Below, piece by piece: positions 18,311 through 26,168 of a stretch of 64,000 nucleotides of DNA (the first letter of the stretch is position 1; each line of letters starts with the position of its first letter). The DNA is from Deltaproteobacteria bacterium (lineage in GTDB: Bacteria; Desulfobacterota; Desulfuromonadia; Geobacterales; Geobacteraceae). The stretch is from positions 175,936-239,935 of the forward strand of contig SBEG01000003.1 of the NCBI GenBank assembly GCA_009668975.1. The letters run 5' to 3'. A program made the position numbers and the translations under genes. Below the pieces are notes generated by a model, which saw nothing but the letters and a program-made list of their open reading frames with translations, made no database searches and was not told the origin of the DNA.

Positions 18311-18343
18311 AAAGGCCGCTCGGTAATGGGAGCGGCCTTTTTT
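18311..18343. terminator. Bidirectional intrinsic terminator between arnC and rpsU
   Basis: A perfect 10-bp stem (AAAGGCCGCT at 18311-18320 with AGCGGCCTTT at 18331-18340) has a T-run on the plus strand (18338-18343) and an A-run on its left flank (18309-18313) that gives a T-run on the minus strand. It can end both converging transcripts. Confidence 0.88.
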
Positions 18344-18383
18344 ATTGATATCGGTTGTTGCGGAGATTTATCGTTGAAAGGCA

Positions 18384-18584
18384 TCAGTCCCTTTCCGGTC
18401 GCCGGTTTCTCATGGCCTTTCTGCGGCGCCGCTCAGCCTCCAGTTGTTTGCGCTTCTTCTTCACGGAAGGCTTCTCATAATACTTTCTCGTTCTCATCTC
18501 TTTAAAGAATCCGTCTTTTTGCAGGGAGCGCTTCAGATCGCGAAGCGCTTTCTCTATGTCATTGCCGCGAACAAGTATATCCAA
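18384..18584 (-). CDS. rpsU: 30S ribosomal protein S21 (TTG start)
   Basis: A 66-aa basic protein of the small subunit, with the S21 core (ILVRGNDIEKALRDLKRSL, then FFKEMRTRKYYEKPSVKKK) and an Arg/Lys-rich tail. The start is the TTG at 18584: AAAGGAG sits 8 nt upstream and the deduced N-terminus MDILVRGND matches other S21 proteins, while no ATG or GTG is near; the open frame continues upstream to 18671 but that part is not S21-like. S21 helps 16S 3'-end function in initiation. The bidirectional terminator follows. Confidence 0.9.
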   Translation of the reverse strand: MDILVRGNDIEKALRDLKRSLQKDGFFKEMRTRKYYEKPSVKKKRKQLEAERRRRKAMRNRRPERD

Positions 18585-18918
18585 TCTCGGGTCTCCTTTG
18601 CCTGAAAAGCTGCGTCTAACGTCAATCGCGGAAATCATGCTTTGCACAGACACTATGCTCTGCACAAACAAAAAAACCCATGAACCCTAAAAGTCCATGA
18701 GTTTCACCAAACTTCACAAGGATTTTGACGATAGCATGATTCGTATAGTTTGTATGCAAAAAAACAGGGGAGATTCCCGAACTGGTGGAATATGCGTTAC
18801 TGATCTTTGCCCGGGATTGAAATCCAGTACTTTCCTGATACGGTTGAATATGAGACCAAAAAGTTTCACATCCGGAGTATCCGGATGGAAACTGAACATT
18901 CCGATGTGGGAGGCAGTC

Positions 18919-19218
18919 ATGTTCGATAAATTGGAAAAAGCTTTTCTTGCCGGACTCGGTGCAGTATCTCTATCCAAGCAGAAGACAGAGGAGTTCCTCT
19001 CGGAATTGAAGAAGAATTATCAGCTGAGCGAAGAGGAGGGTAAAGCATTTTTGGAAACGGCCCAGGCAAGGATGAAAGAAGGGCGGGAGCGGCTTACGGA
19101 AATGGCTGAAACCGAGGTGAAAAAGGTTGTTGATAAGGTGGGGCTGGTTCCGCGCGAAGAGTTCGACAGCTTGCTGAAACGGGTCGAAGAGCTGGAAGAG
19201 AAACTACGAAATAACTGA
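18919..19218 (+). CDS. Phasin-like coiled-coil protein (PHA granule-associated family type)
   Basis: A 99-aa amphipathic helical protein. The ATG at 18919 is preceded by GGGAGG at 18908-18913, and the N-terminus MFDKLEKAFLAGLGAVSLSK matches small phasin-superfamily proteins; the frame open from 18697 has no supporting features. The C-terminal half is a heptad coiled coil (EEFDSLLKRVEELEEKL). Such proteins are found next to ubiB in Geobacter relatives. Granule binding is not shown by sequence; interaction with UbiB or membranes is possible. Ends 10 bp before ubiB. Confidence 0.7.
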   Translation: MFDKLEKAFLAGLGAVSLSKQKTEEFLSELKKNYQLSEEEGKAFLETAQARMKEGRERLTEMAETEVKKVVDKVGLVPREEFDSLLKRVEELEEKLRNN

Positions 19219-19228
19219 AGGCCGAGAC

Positions 19229-20914
19229 ATGATGAATATTCTGGGAATCAACGTGAACGCTCGCAGTCTCAGACGTGTCCGGCAGGTAATCGGGGTGTTG
19301 ATCGGCTATGGTTTTGAGAGCCTGATTGAACATCTCCACTTTACCCAGTTTATGGCTCGCGGGGCTCGCCTTTTTCGTCGCGGCGGGAAGGAGCTTGCCC
19401 AACTTTCGCCCGCGGAGAGGATGCGGCTTGCTCTGGAGGAGCTGGGTCCGTCGTTCATCAAATTGGGTCAGCTGCTTTCTACCAGATCTGACATCATTCC
19501 CCGGAGCTATCTTGAGGAGTTTTCAAAACTGCAGGACCAGGTTCCCGGTTTTGCCTTCTCTCACGTACGGACCTTGATACGAGAGGAGCTTGGCGGAGAG
19601 ATTGAGGATATCTACGCTTCCTTCAGCGAGGAACCGCTGGCGGCGGCTTCTATTGCGCAGGTCCATGCTGCGACCCTCAAAAGTGGCGATGAAGTGGTCG
19701 TCAAAATACGTCGCCCCGGTATTGTCGAGGAAGTGGAAACCGATATCGAGGTCTTGCTGGGGCTTGCTTTCCTCGCGAAGCGCCGTTTTCCCGATAACTG
19801 TTCCTTCGATCCGGTGGAACTCGTCAAGGAGTTTGCCAGGAGCATTCGCTGTGAGCTTGAGCTGTCCCGGGAAGGGCGGACCATCGAAAGGATTTCCGGG
19901 TATTTTGCCGATGAGCCAACAGTCCGTTTTCCCCGGGTCTACTGGGAGGTAACTTCCCCTGGCGTTCTCACCCTCGAGTGCATGCGGGGAATCAAGGTTT
20001 CGGACCTGGCGGCCTTGGAGAGAGCCGGGCTCGATAGAAAACTCATCGCTCGGAGGGGTGCGGATGTCTTTATTCGTCAGGTGCTGGAGCACGGCTATTT
20101 TCATGGCGATCCCCATCCGGGGAATGTCTTCATCCTTCCGGGAAACGTGATCTGTCTCCTTGATTTCGGCATGATGGGCAGGCTTGATTCATCATCCCGG
20201 GAATTCTTCGTCGATTTCCTGCGTTCGCTTGTCAATAAGGACCCGGATCGCATCATTTCTCTTCTGCTCTATTCCGGAGATATCAGCGACACTCTCGACA
20301 GCCGAGCCTTGAGAAGAGATTTGTCCGACTTCATCGACGACTTTTATGAGCTGCCTTTTGCGGAAATGTCGGTGGGGAAGATACTTGGTGACCTGATAAC
20401 GCTTATTGCCGCATATCGTATTTACTTCCGGCCTGATTTCATGATGCTGGCGAAGGCATTGGTAACGGTTGAGGGAATGGGCAGAATGCTTGACCCGGAA
20501 TTCGACATGGTGGAGCGGATGCGGCCGTTCGTGGAAAAGGCCGCGACTGACCGGCTATCAATGGGTCACATTGCTCAGGAGGTTGGCGGTTCACTTCAGT
20601 CTTACTACAATCTGGCCAGAACATTTCCCGACGACATCAAGGAGATCCTGAACCGGCTCAACCGGAACAAATTCAAGATTGATCTGGAGCACCGGGGCCT
20701 CGAGCACTTTATCCGGGAACTTGACAAGTCCGGTAACCGCCTATCATCCAGCCTCATTATTGCGGCCCTTCTGATCGGCTCCTCTTTAATCATGCAGACA
20801 GATAAAGGGCCACATCTGCTGGGTGTGCCGATTTTAGCCTTTCTCGGTTATACGGTCGCCGGTCTGATGGGGGTGTGGCTATTGGTCGGAATATTCCGTT
20901 CGGGTAGATTGTAG
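19229..20914 (+). CDS. ubiB: UbiB/ABC1 atypical protein kinase-like ATPase
   Basis: A 561-aa protein-kinase-like (PKL) protein needed for quinone biosynthesis or lipid homeostasis. Family motifs are intact: the KxGQ motif FIKLGQLLSTRSDIIP in the N-terminal extension, the Ala-rich loop AAASIAQVHAA that replaces the Gly-rich loop, YFHGDPHPGNVFIL (catalytic loop) and LLDFGMMGR (the DFG motif). Two hydrophobic helices at the C-terminus anchor it in the inner membrane. It is coupled to the phasin-like gene 10 bp upstream. Menaquinone users keep a UbiB homologue as well, so no specific quinone is implied. Confidence 0.92.
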   Translation: MMNILGINVNARSLRRVRQVIGVLIGYGFESLIEHLHFTQFMARGARLFRRGGKELAQLSPAERMRLALEELGPSFIKLGQLLSTRSDIIPRSYLEEFSKLQDQVPGFAFSHVRTLIREELGGEIEDIYASFSEEPLAAASIAQVHAATLKSGDEVVVKIRRPGIVEEVETDIEVLLGLAFLAKRRFPDNCSFDPVELVKEFARSIRCELELSREGRTIERISGYFADEPTVRFPRVYWEVTSPGVLTLECMRGIKVSDLAALERAGLDRKLIARRGADVFIRQVLEHGYFHGDPHPGNVFILPGNVICLLDFGMMGRLDSSSREFFVDFLRSLVNKDPDRIISLLLYSGDISDTLDSRALRRDLSDFIDDFYELPFAEMSVGKILGDLITLIAAYRIYFRPDFMMLAKALVTVEGMGRMLDPEFDMVERMRPFVEKAATDRLSMGHIAQEVGGSLQSYYNLARTFPDDIKEILNRLNRNKFKIDLEHRGLEHFIRELDKSGNRLSSSLIIAALLIGSSLIMQTDKGPHLLGVPILAFLGYTVAGLMGVWLLVGIFRSGRL

Positions 20915-21025
20915 CGGCTGGGCCCGCAATCTTCAGACAATGGTAATCCCCCATGAGTTCTTCCCTGATGTATTAATCAATTGTGCTGCGAATACGTTGT
21001 GCACCAACCTGTGGCGAGATCTGAT

Positions 21026-21457
21026 TCAGATATCCAAAATGACCGTCGCAATCCAACCACTTTCATTTCGCTTGATTTCAAAACGATGGAGCGTTACCGC
21101 CTTGACATCGGTGAGCAGCGGATGGTGTCCCTGAATCATGGTTTCACCAGCTGCCTCCGCGGTCAGCGTGAGCGGCGAACTGTCAACGTTGATGTGAAGA
21201 GAGTTCACTCTCAGCAGGAGGCGGCGGCTATCCTTTAGGAAGATAATCTCCTGGAGGAAATCGAACAGGAGCATGTCGAGCTCGGTGTTTTCCAGGTTGA
21301 AGGAGATGTTTTCCCGCGCCCTGATGGCGCCCGGATCCTCAATCATTACCCGGGTGGTGGCCTCGGCGGCAGCGAAAAAAACTTCCTCTACGCTTTTACC
21401 GAGGGCTTCGAAGGCCACATCAGCGGTGGCGATATCTTCCAAGTAGCGGTATGGCAT
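21026..21457 (-). CDS. Archease (RtcB activator)
   Basis: A 143-aa small protein of the archease family, which with Ca2+ and GTP helps RtcB form its guanylated intermediate and turn over repeatedly. It begins MPYRYLEDIATADVAFEAL and ends with the short beta-strand VATVILDI-type tail, with the conserved TAD and two acidic positions present. The family's usual H-T-A-D reads A-T-A-D here. It follows rtcB by 5 bp, so the pair is one operon. It converges on ubiB; the 111-bp gap shows no clear terminator. Confidence 0.88.
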   Translation of the reverse strand: MPYRYLEDIATADVAFEALGKSVEEVFFAAAEATTRVMIEDPGAIRARENISFNLENTELDMLLFDFLQEIIFLKDSRRLLLRVNSLHINVDSSPLTLTAEAAGETMIQGHHPLLTDVKAVTLHRFEIKRNESGWIATVILDI

Positions 21458-21462
21458 GATGT

Positions 21463-22920
21463 CTAACCCTTGATGTTGCCGATCGGCACCAGGCGGATAA
21501 TCCGCTTGCTGAGCCCTGCCAGTTCCGTGGCTTCTGCCACGTCATCGATGTTCTTGTAGGCTGGTCCGGCTTCTTCCGCGAGGCCGCCCCAGGATGCGGT
21601 TCTGACATAGATGCCGCGTTCTTCCATGTCCCGTTGCAATTTCTGGCCGCGGTATAGTTTCTTGGCCTGATGGCGGCTCATGGCCCGACCGCTGCCATGG
21701 GCGGTGGTGCCGAAGGTTTCGCGGGACCCTGAGAGCCCGGCAAGGAGATAGGAGCCGGTTTCCATGCTGCCGCCGATGATTACCGGTTGACCGGTTTCAT
21801 GGTAGCGTTCAGGCACCCCTTCTCTGCCAGGGCCGAAGGAGCGGGTGGCCCCTTTCCGATGGACCAGAATTTCTTTTTTCTTGCCATGGACCGGGTGTGT
21901 TTCCAGCTTGGCGGTATTGTGGGCAACATCGTAGACCATGTTCATCCCCAGTTCTTCGGGAGAGCGGTGGAAAACTGCCGAGAAGACCTCACGGATGCGG
22001 TGGAGAATTACCTGGCGATTGGCGAAGGCCATGTTCACCGCGCATTTCATTGCCGCAAAATAGTCCTGGCCTTCGCGGGAGCGAAACGGCGCACAGGAAA
22101 GCTCCCGGTCATTGACCTTGATGCCGTATTTCTTTTCGGAAACGGAGAGAAAGAGTTTCAGATAGTCGGTCGCCACCTGATGGCCGAAACCGCGGCTGCC
22201 GCAATGGAACATGATCGCCACCTGGTTCGGACGGGTAAAGCCAAAGGCCCGGGCGGTTTCTTCATCATGTACGTTTTCCGGTTTCGCCACCTGGATTTCC
22301 AGGTAGTGGTTGCCGGAGCCAAGGGTGCCGATCTGGTCAAAACCTCTTTCCACGGCTTTTTCACTGATCGTGGAAGAATCCGCACCGGGGAAGCAGCCGC
22401 CTTCCTCGGTCATTTCCAGGTCTTCAGGCCAGGCGTAGCCGTTGCGCAGGCACCAGCGAGAGCCCAACTCCGCCACCCGGCGGAATTCATCCCGGGAAAT
22501 TTTTACGAAGCCGGTACTGCCGACCCCGGAGGGAACCCGGGCAAATAACGTGTCCACGAGAAGGCGCAGCTTCGGCTCGACTTCGTCGAGGGTAAGATTG
22601 GTCAGGACCAGCCGCATGCCGCAATTGATGTCAAAACCGATACCGCCCGGAGAAATCACCCCTGTCTGCGGGTCCATGGCCGCCATACCGCCGATCGGGA
22701 AGCCGTATCCCCAATGGCCGTCCGGCATGCAGAACGCATAATCAATGATTCCCGGCAGGCAGGCAACATTGGTGATCTGTTCGAAAACACCCTGATCCAT
22801 CTCCCGCAGGAGTTTTTCCGTGGCATAAATGCGCGCCGGAACCAGCATGCCCGGTTTGTAGGAAACCGGGATTTCCCAGAGGTAATCGGATATTTTATTT
22901 GTTGAATGAGGAACGTTCAT
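21463..22920 (-). CDS. rtcB: RtcB RNA-splicing ligase
   Basis: A 485-aa GTP/Mn2+-dependent ligase joining 2',3'-cyclic phosphate (3'-phosphate) ends to 5'-OH RNA ends. All metal and nucleotide ligands of the family can be seen: GIGFDINCGMRL (Cys), GSGNHYLE, MFHCGSRGFGHQ, YDVAHNTAK and the active-site TAHGSGRAMSR in which His accepts GMP. The length is typical for the long bacterial form. It is the first gene of an rtcB-archease operon. About 20-40 bp upstream lies a TGCCT-N7-AGGCA palindrome, and further up a TATACT box. No rtcR or rtcA is adjacent. Confidence 0.95.
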   Translation of the reverse strand: MNVPHSTNKISDYLWEIPVSYKPGMLVPARIYATEKLLREMDQGVFEQITNVACLPGIIDYAFCMPDGHWGYGFPIGGMAAMDPQTGVISPGGIGFDINCGMRLVLTNLTLDEVEPKLRLLVDTLFARVPSGVGSTGFVKISRDEFRRVAELGSRWCLRNGYAWPEDLEMTEEGGCFPGADSSTISEKAVERGFDQIGTLGSGNHYLEIQVAKPENVHDEETARAFGFTRPNQVAIMFHCGSRGFGHQVATDYLKLFLSVSEKKYGIKVNDRELSCAPFRSREGQDYFAAMKCAVNMAFANRQVILHRIREVFSAVFHRSPEELGMNMVYDVAHNTAKLETHPVHGKKKEILVHRKGATRSFGPGREGVPERYHETGQPVIIGGSMETGSYLLAGLSGSRETFGTTAHGSGRAMSRHQAKKLYRGQKLQRDMEERGIYVRTASWGGLAEEAGPAYKNIDDVAEATELAGLSKRIIRLVPIGNIKG

Positions 22921-22939
22921 GATGTTTCCCCCAATCCTG

Positions 22940-22958
22940 ATGCCTAGTACTGAGGCAT
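22940..22958 (-). promoter_or_regulatory. Palindrome TGCCT-N7-AGGCA upstream of rtcB (candidate operator)
   Basis: ATGCCT at 22940-22945 and AGGCAT at 22953-22958 form an inverted repeat 20 bp before the rtcB start, downstream of a possible -10 box (TATACT on the minus strand, 22989-22994). The same TGCCT-N7-AGGCA arrangement occurs in front of the dus gene at 48865-48881. A transcription factor site is inferred, not shown. Confidence 0.4.
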
Positions 22959-23058
22959 GTTGGATGTCCTCTTTTTACTCATATATCCAGTATACTACAG
23001 CAGTATTTTTCCGTTCAGAGGTATTACTTCGGCAATGGAACATCACACCCTGATGTAG

Positions 23059-23078
23059 GGGCACGGCGCGCCGTGCCC
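23059..23078. repeat. 20-bp perfect GC-rich palindrome (dispersed-type repeat)
   Basis: GGGCACGGCGCGCCGTGCCC is a perfect palindrome in the 299-bp gap upstream of rtcB; nothing else in that gap looks coding. The motif with flanking TAG/CTTAC resembles short palindromic repeats scattered between genes in many bacteria. Only one copy is seen in this window. Confidence 0.6.
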
Positions 23079-23145
23079 TTACCATTGATATGTTTAATTG
23101 CCACCTCGTACTATCTTTACCACGGGAAAGAAGTCCTGAAATGAT

Positions 23146-23174
23146 AAGGCCCGCGGCATGAGACCGCGGGCCTT
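23146..23174 (-). terminator. Strong hairpin behind the coiled-coil membrane protein gene
   Basis: A perfect 11-bp stem (AAGGCCCGCGG at 23146-23156 with CCGCGGGCCTT at 23164-23174) lies 45 bp after the stop of the minus-strand gene at 23220. The minus-strand tail (TTATCATTTC) is only weakly T-rich, so termination is likely but not textbook. Confidence 0.6.
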
Positions 23175-23219
23175 GTGAGTTTTGGTGGGATGTGCCTGAA
23201 ATGAGCCAGGATTGTCTTG

Positions 23220-23870
23220 TCAGGTAGAAGTGAGTTCCCGTTTTTTACGTTCGATCAGATCATTGAACGCATCATCCAGGTAGGATGTGTCCTTACGGAT
23301 CTCTTCAGGTACCCGTGACGCATAGAGATTGTGGGCCTCCTGAACGTCGTGGGACATGGCCGCGAAGAAGTTGTCGTTACGAATGGCTTCTTCCACCGCG
23401 GCCTGATTGTAGAGGACAATGTCCGAAACAATGAGGCGGGCCAGCCGTTTTGCCTTCTCATGCAGTGGGGACACGCTTGGGCGCTGCGGGGTTGGTTCTT
23501 CCGTCTTCTGTTCGGGTTTCCTCACCGTTTGGCGAAGCAATCCGGTAACTTTTTCAATCACCTGTTCATGTTGCGCTTTTACCGCAGCCTCGTTTTCCGC
23601 CAGCTTTCTGCCGGTCGTCTCCATAAAGGAATTCAATGCTGACCGCAAATCTTCATGGAGTTGTGCGATCTTCAAATCCTTTTCTTCACCGCTCTTACGG
23701 AGTTCTTCCTTGAACCCGCTTTCGACACTGGCCAGCTTCTGTTCAAGAGCGTTCAGCCGATCTTCCGTCATCCGCATGGCTTTCCTGGCGGAATTTGCCT
23801 GTAAACGCATCAGAATCAGGAGGACAACAGTGAGCGCGACAGGGAGGATATAGGGTGCGAAATTCATCAC
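23220..23870 (-). CDS. Membrane-anchored coiled-coil protein, unknown function
   Basis: A 216-aa protein that I do not recognise by name. It has one N-terminal membrane helix (YILPVALTVVLLILMRL), a long coiled coil (residues ~35-120), a Pro/Glu-rich linker (KPEQKTEEPTPQRPSVSP) and a C-terminal helical domain (~140-216) with LARLIVSDIVLYNQAAVEEAIRN. Deltaproteobacterial proteins with this IVSDI-LYN C-terminal domain occur singly or fused to other modules. GTG (23870) or ATG (23867) could start it; AAGGAG is 9 nt before the GTG. The cytoplasmic coiled coil suggests a scaffold or structural role (inference). Confidence 0.6.
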   Translation of the reverse strand: MMNFAPYILPVALTVVLLILMRLQANSARKAMRMTEDRLNALEQKLASVESGFKEELRKSGEEKDLKIAQLHEDLRSALNSFMETTGRKLAENEAAVKAQHEQVIEKVTGLLRQTVRKPEQKTEEPTPQRPSVSPLHEKAKRLARLIVSDIVLYNQAAVEEAIRNDNFFAAMSHDVQEAHNLYASRVPEEIRKDTSYLDDAFNDLIERKKRELTST

Positions 23871-23963
23871 GGGATATTTCTCCTTTCGATATTTCCTGCA
23901 AGGTGCGGCGGATGAGACGAAAGAACGTGCTCTGGCTTTATCGGCTCATACCCTTATGAAGTA

Positions 23964-24509
23964 TTAACGGATAAACTCCTTTAGCCAGTTTTCGAAGATC
24001 ACAACCTTGTGCTCACCATGTTTCTTTAAAGTTTTCCTGATCTCCTCGAGTGATTTTTCCGCATGCAGCTGTCCCGGTTTTTTGGTATAGAAAAGATCGG
24101 CAAAGCAAATGATCTTTTCTTCCAGCGAGAGCGGGATCATCTCTCTTCTGGGAAGTGGCAATTGCTGCTGGACAATATCCTTGACGCAGATTCCGACGCC
24201 GATATGGCGTTCACACACCAGGGCATGTGCTGAAAGCCCCTCTTTTTCCAGAATCTGGCGTCCGAGAATGCCGTGGCAAATGTACGGCGCCTCTCCCTTG
24301 CAGGAGATTCGCGGCGCATGAATCAGCGAGATGCCGATGTCATGAAGCAGGGCCGCTTCCTCGATAAAGTCGATATCTATCGTGGGATCCGACAGAGTCC
24401 GGGCAAGGGTCACGGCCTTTGCCGCCACCATCTTACTGTGCTCGAGAACTATTTCGAAGGCTTCCCGGTTTGCGCCGAAATTCCTTTTTAAGATTGAAAT
24501 TGCATTCAC
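23964..24509 (-). CDS. HD domain phosphohydrolase-like protein
   Basis: A 181-aa HD-superfamily protein. The metal motif is seen as H24 (EHSKMVAAKA), the HD doublet in EEAALLHDIGISLIH, a further His in CERHIGVG and Asp in CFADLFYTK, so the metal site is complete. It is a TIGR00295-like or uncharacterised HD protein; the substrate (nucleotide or phosphoester) is unknown. A near-consensus promoter lies directly upstream (24539-24568) and AAAGGA precedes the ATG. Divergent from the GGQ protein. Confidence 0.8.
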   Translation of the reverse strand: MNAISILKRNFGANREAFEIVLEHSKMVAAKAVTLARTLSDPTIDIDFIEEAALLHDIGISLIHAPRISCKGEAPYICHGILGRQILEKEGLSAHALVCERHIGVGICVKDIVQQQLPLPRREMIPLSLEEKIICFADLFYTKKPGQLHAEKSLEEIRKTLKKHGEHKVVIFENWLKEFIR

Positions 24510-24538
24510 GAAGATTTCCTTTTTTAGGCACTTGGCGT

Positions 24539-24568
24539 ATTATTATACCGGCAGAGGGCGCGTGTCAA
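24539..24568 (-). promoter_or_regulatory. Sigma-70-type promoter of the HD gene
   Basis: On the minus strand TTGACA (24563-24568) is followed by TATAAT (24542-24547) at a spacing of 15 bp, or by AATAAT (24539-24544) at 18 bp. Both boxes are consensus in sequence though 15 bp is short. The transcript would start about 25 bp before the ATG. Confidence 0.65.
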
Positions 24569-24620
24569 TCGCGCATTCCTTTGTTTTCAGTCTGAGAGTA
24601 GACATTGGATCGGGTTTTTC

Positions 24621-24947
24621 ATGGAAATTAGAGAATCAGACATTCAGGTGGAGTTTTTTCGCGGATCCGGACCCGGCGGACAGCATCGGAATGTCACGGA
24701 CTCCGCTGTCCGGATACGCCACCTTCCCACAGGGATCGTTGTCCAGGCGAGCGAAAGACGCTCTCAAAGCCAGAACAAAGGCCTTGCCATGGAGAGGTTA
24801 CACAAGGCACTTGCCCGCCGCGAGATGACGGTCAAAAAAAGAACCGCCACCAACGTCCCCAGGCGCGAGCGCGAAAAAAGGCTGCTTGATAAAAAAGGGG
24901 CGTCCGAGAAAAAGAAAAGACGTACGATTCCCGACCATGATTCCTGA
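24621..24947 (+). CDS. Small GGQ peptide chain release factor-like protein
   Basis: A 108-aa protein consisting of only the peptidyl-tRNA hydrolysis domain of class I release factors. The catalytic GGQ is at residues 19-21 in [17 protein letters not shown], followed by [19 protein letters not shown] as in RF1/RF2 domain 3, and by a basic tail ([23 protein letters not shown]). It lacks codon-recognition domains. Relatives such as ArfB/YaeJ and mtRF-R rescue stalled ribosomes or large-subunit peptidyl-tRNA. The basic tail is comparable to that of ArfB, but shorter alignment to the prfB-like sequence suggests a separate RF-like branch. Rescue activity is inferred. Confidence 0.75.
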   Translation: MEIRESDIQVEFFRGSGPGGQHRNVTDSAVRIRHLPTGIVVQASERRSQSQNKGLAMERLHKALARREMTVKKRTATNVPRREREKRLLDKKGASEKKKRRTIPDHDS

Positions 24948-25203
24948 GCGGGAATTCTTTTGTCTGCGTAGGTTGGTATTTTCGCTGAATTCGCCTGATT
25001 TGTGTCTGCGGCCTTTGCCAAACCTTGTCCCTCAAGTCGGGAGCCCGAATCAAAGCCTCTTTTCTTGCCTTCCCCAGGGAATTGTTCTATTCTTGCTGCA
25101 CTGCGGTCTCGACCGGATTCGTAATAGATTTCAGGGAAGTTGTCCTTGTGCGTGCCTGACGCGTACCTGACGTGCTTTCGCGGGTCGAAAATAGGAAAAT
25201 ACT

Positions 25204-25692
25204 ATGAGTGATGACGCACTGAAAAGACCCGCCTGGGATGAATATTTCATGGAAATAACCCAGCTCGTTGCCCGGCGTTCCACCTGCCTTCGCCGGCACG
25301 TGGGGGCGGTGCTGGTCAAAGACAAGAATATTCTCGCCACCGGTTATAACGGTGCGCCATCGGGCGTTGCCCACTGCCTGGAAGTCGGCTGTCTGCGGGA
25401 GCGGTTGTCGGTACTTCCGGGGGAGCGTCATGAACTTTGCCGTGGTCTCCATGCGGAACAGAATGCCATTATCCAGGCGGCGAAACATGGTACCAACATC
25501 AATGGGGCGACACTCTATTGCACGACCATGCCCTGCATCATTTGTTCAAAGATGCTCATCAATGCCGGGATTCGACGCATCGTCTACCAAGAGGGGTATC
25601 CAGATACGCTTTCAGAACAGATGATTGACGAAGCCAGGATCGAAATGGTCAAATTCGGCGATAATGAATCGAGAGAGAGGGTAGGGCAATGA
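25204..25692 (+). CDS. comEB: Deoxycytidylate (dCMP) deaminase family / ComEB-like
   Basis: A 162-aa zinc-dependent cytidine/deoxycytidylate deaminase. The Zn site is HAEQNAII (His, catalytic Glu) plus PCIICSKML (two Cys). It should convert dCMP to dUMP for thymidylate synthesis. It is the first visible gene of the riboflavin operon; its stop overlaps the nrdR ATG by 4 nt. The 256-bp gap upstream (24948-25203) shows neither a gene nor an FMN riboswitch. Confidence 0.9.
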   Translation: MSDDALKRPAWDEYFMEITQLVARRSTCLRRHVGAVLVKDKNILATGYNGAPSGVAHCLEVGCLRERLSVLPGERHELCRGLHAEQNAIIQAAKHGTNINGATLYCTTMPCIICSKMLINAGIRRIVYQEGYPDTLSEQMIDEARIEMVKFGDNESRERVGQ

Positions 25693-26150
25693 AGTGTCCC
25701 TTTTGTCTTCATCCAGCCAGCAGGGTCGTTGACTCGCGCCCGGAAAAAGGCGGTGCGGCCATCCGGCGTCGCAGGGAATGCGAGGTGTGCGGCAAGCGTT
25801 TCACCTCCCATGAGCGGGTAGAAGAAATTTTGCCCATGGTCATAAAAAAGGACGGCAGACGTGAAACATTCGACCGCCTTAAACTGGTTGCGGGCATCAA
25901 GAAAGCTTGTGAGAAGCGCCCCGTTTCGGTGGAAGAAATTGAGAAGATGGTGGACCGGCTCGAAACCCGTCTTCAGGAAGGCAGTGATCGCGAAGTCTCC
26001 ACCACTACCATCGGTGAGTGGGTAATGGCTGAACTTCACGATATTGACGAAGTCGCCTATGTGCGCTTTGCTTCGGTGTATCGTTCTTTCAAGGATATCA
26101 ACGAATTCATGTCGGAACTTCAGGACCTGCTCAAGGTTGCCAAAGGGTAG
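25689..26150 (+). CDS. nrdR: NrdR, transcriptional repressor of ribonucleotide reductase genes
   Basis: A 153-aa regulator with an N-terminal zinc ribbon (C3 and C6 in KCPFC, with a second pair in CEVCGKRF) and an ATP-cone domain (residues ~49-139, [19 protein letters not shown]). It senses ATP/dATP and represses nrd genes by binding NrdR boxes. It is translationally coupled to the dCMP deaminase gene (ATGA), which links two dNTP-pool functions; ribD follows 18 bp later. Length is typical. Confidence 0.96.
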   Translation: MKCPFCLHPASRVVDSRPEKGGAAIRRRRECEVCGKRFTSHERVEEILPMVIKKDGRRETFDRLKLVAGIKKACEKRPVSVEEIEKMVDRLETRLQEGSDREVSTTTIGEWVMAELHDIDEVAYVRFASVYRSFKDINEFMSELQDLLKVAKG

Positions 26151-26168
26151 TATCGGAAGATTACGACC

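Noticed and set aside
24948..25203. FMN riboswitch expected before the riboflavin operon
   Set aside because: No RFN-element core (GGGGTGAAATTCCC-like plus ACCGGCGGT) can be found in this gap or elsewhere in the operon.
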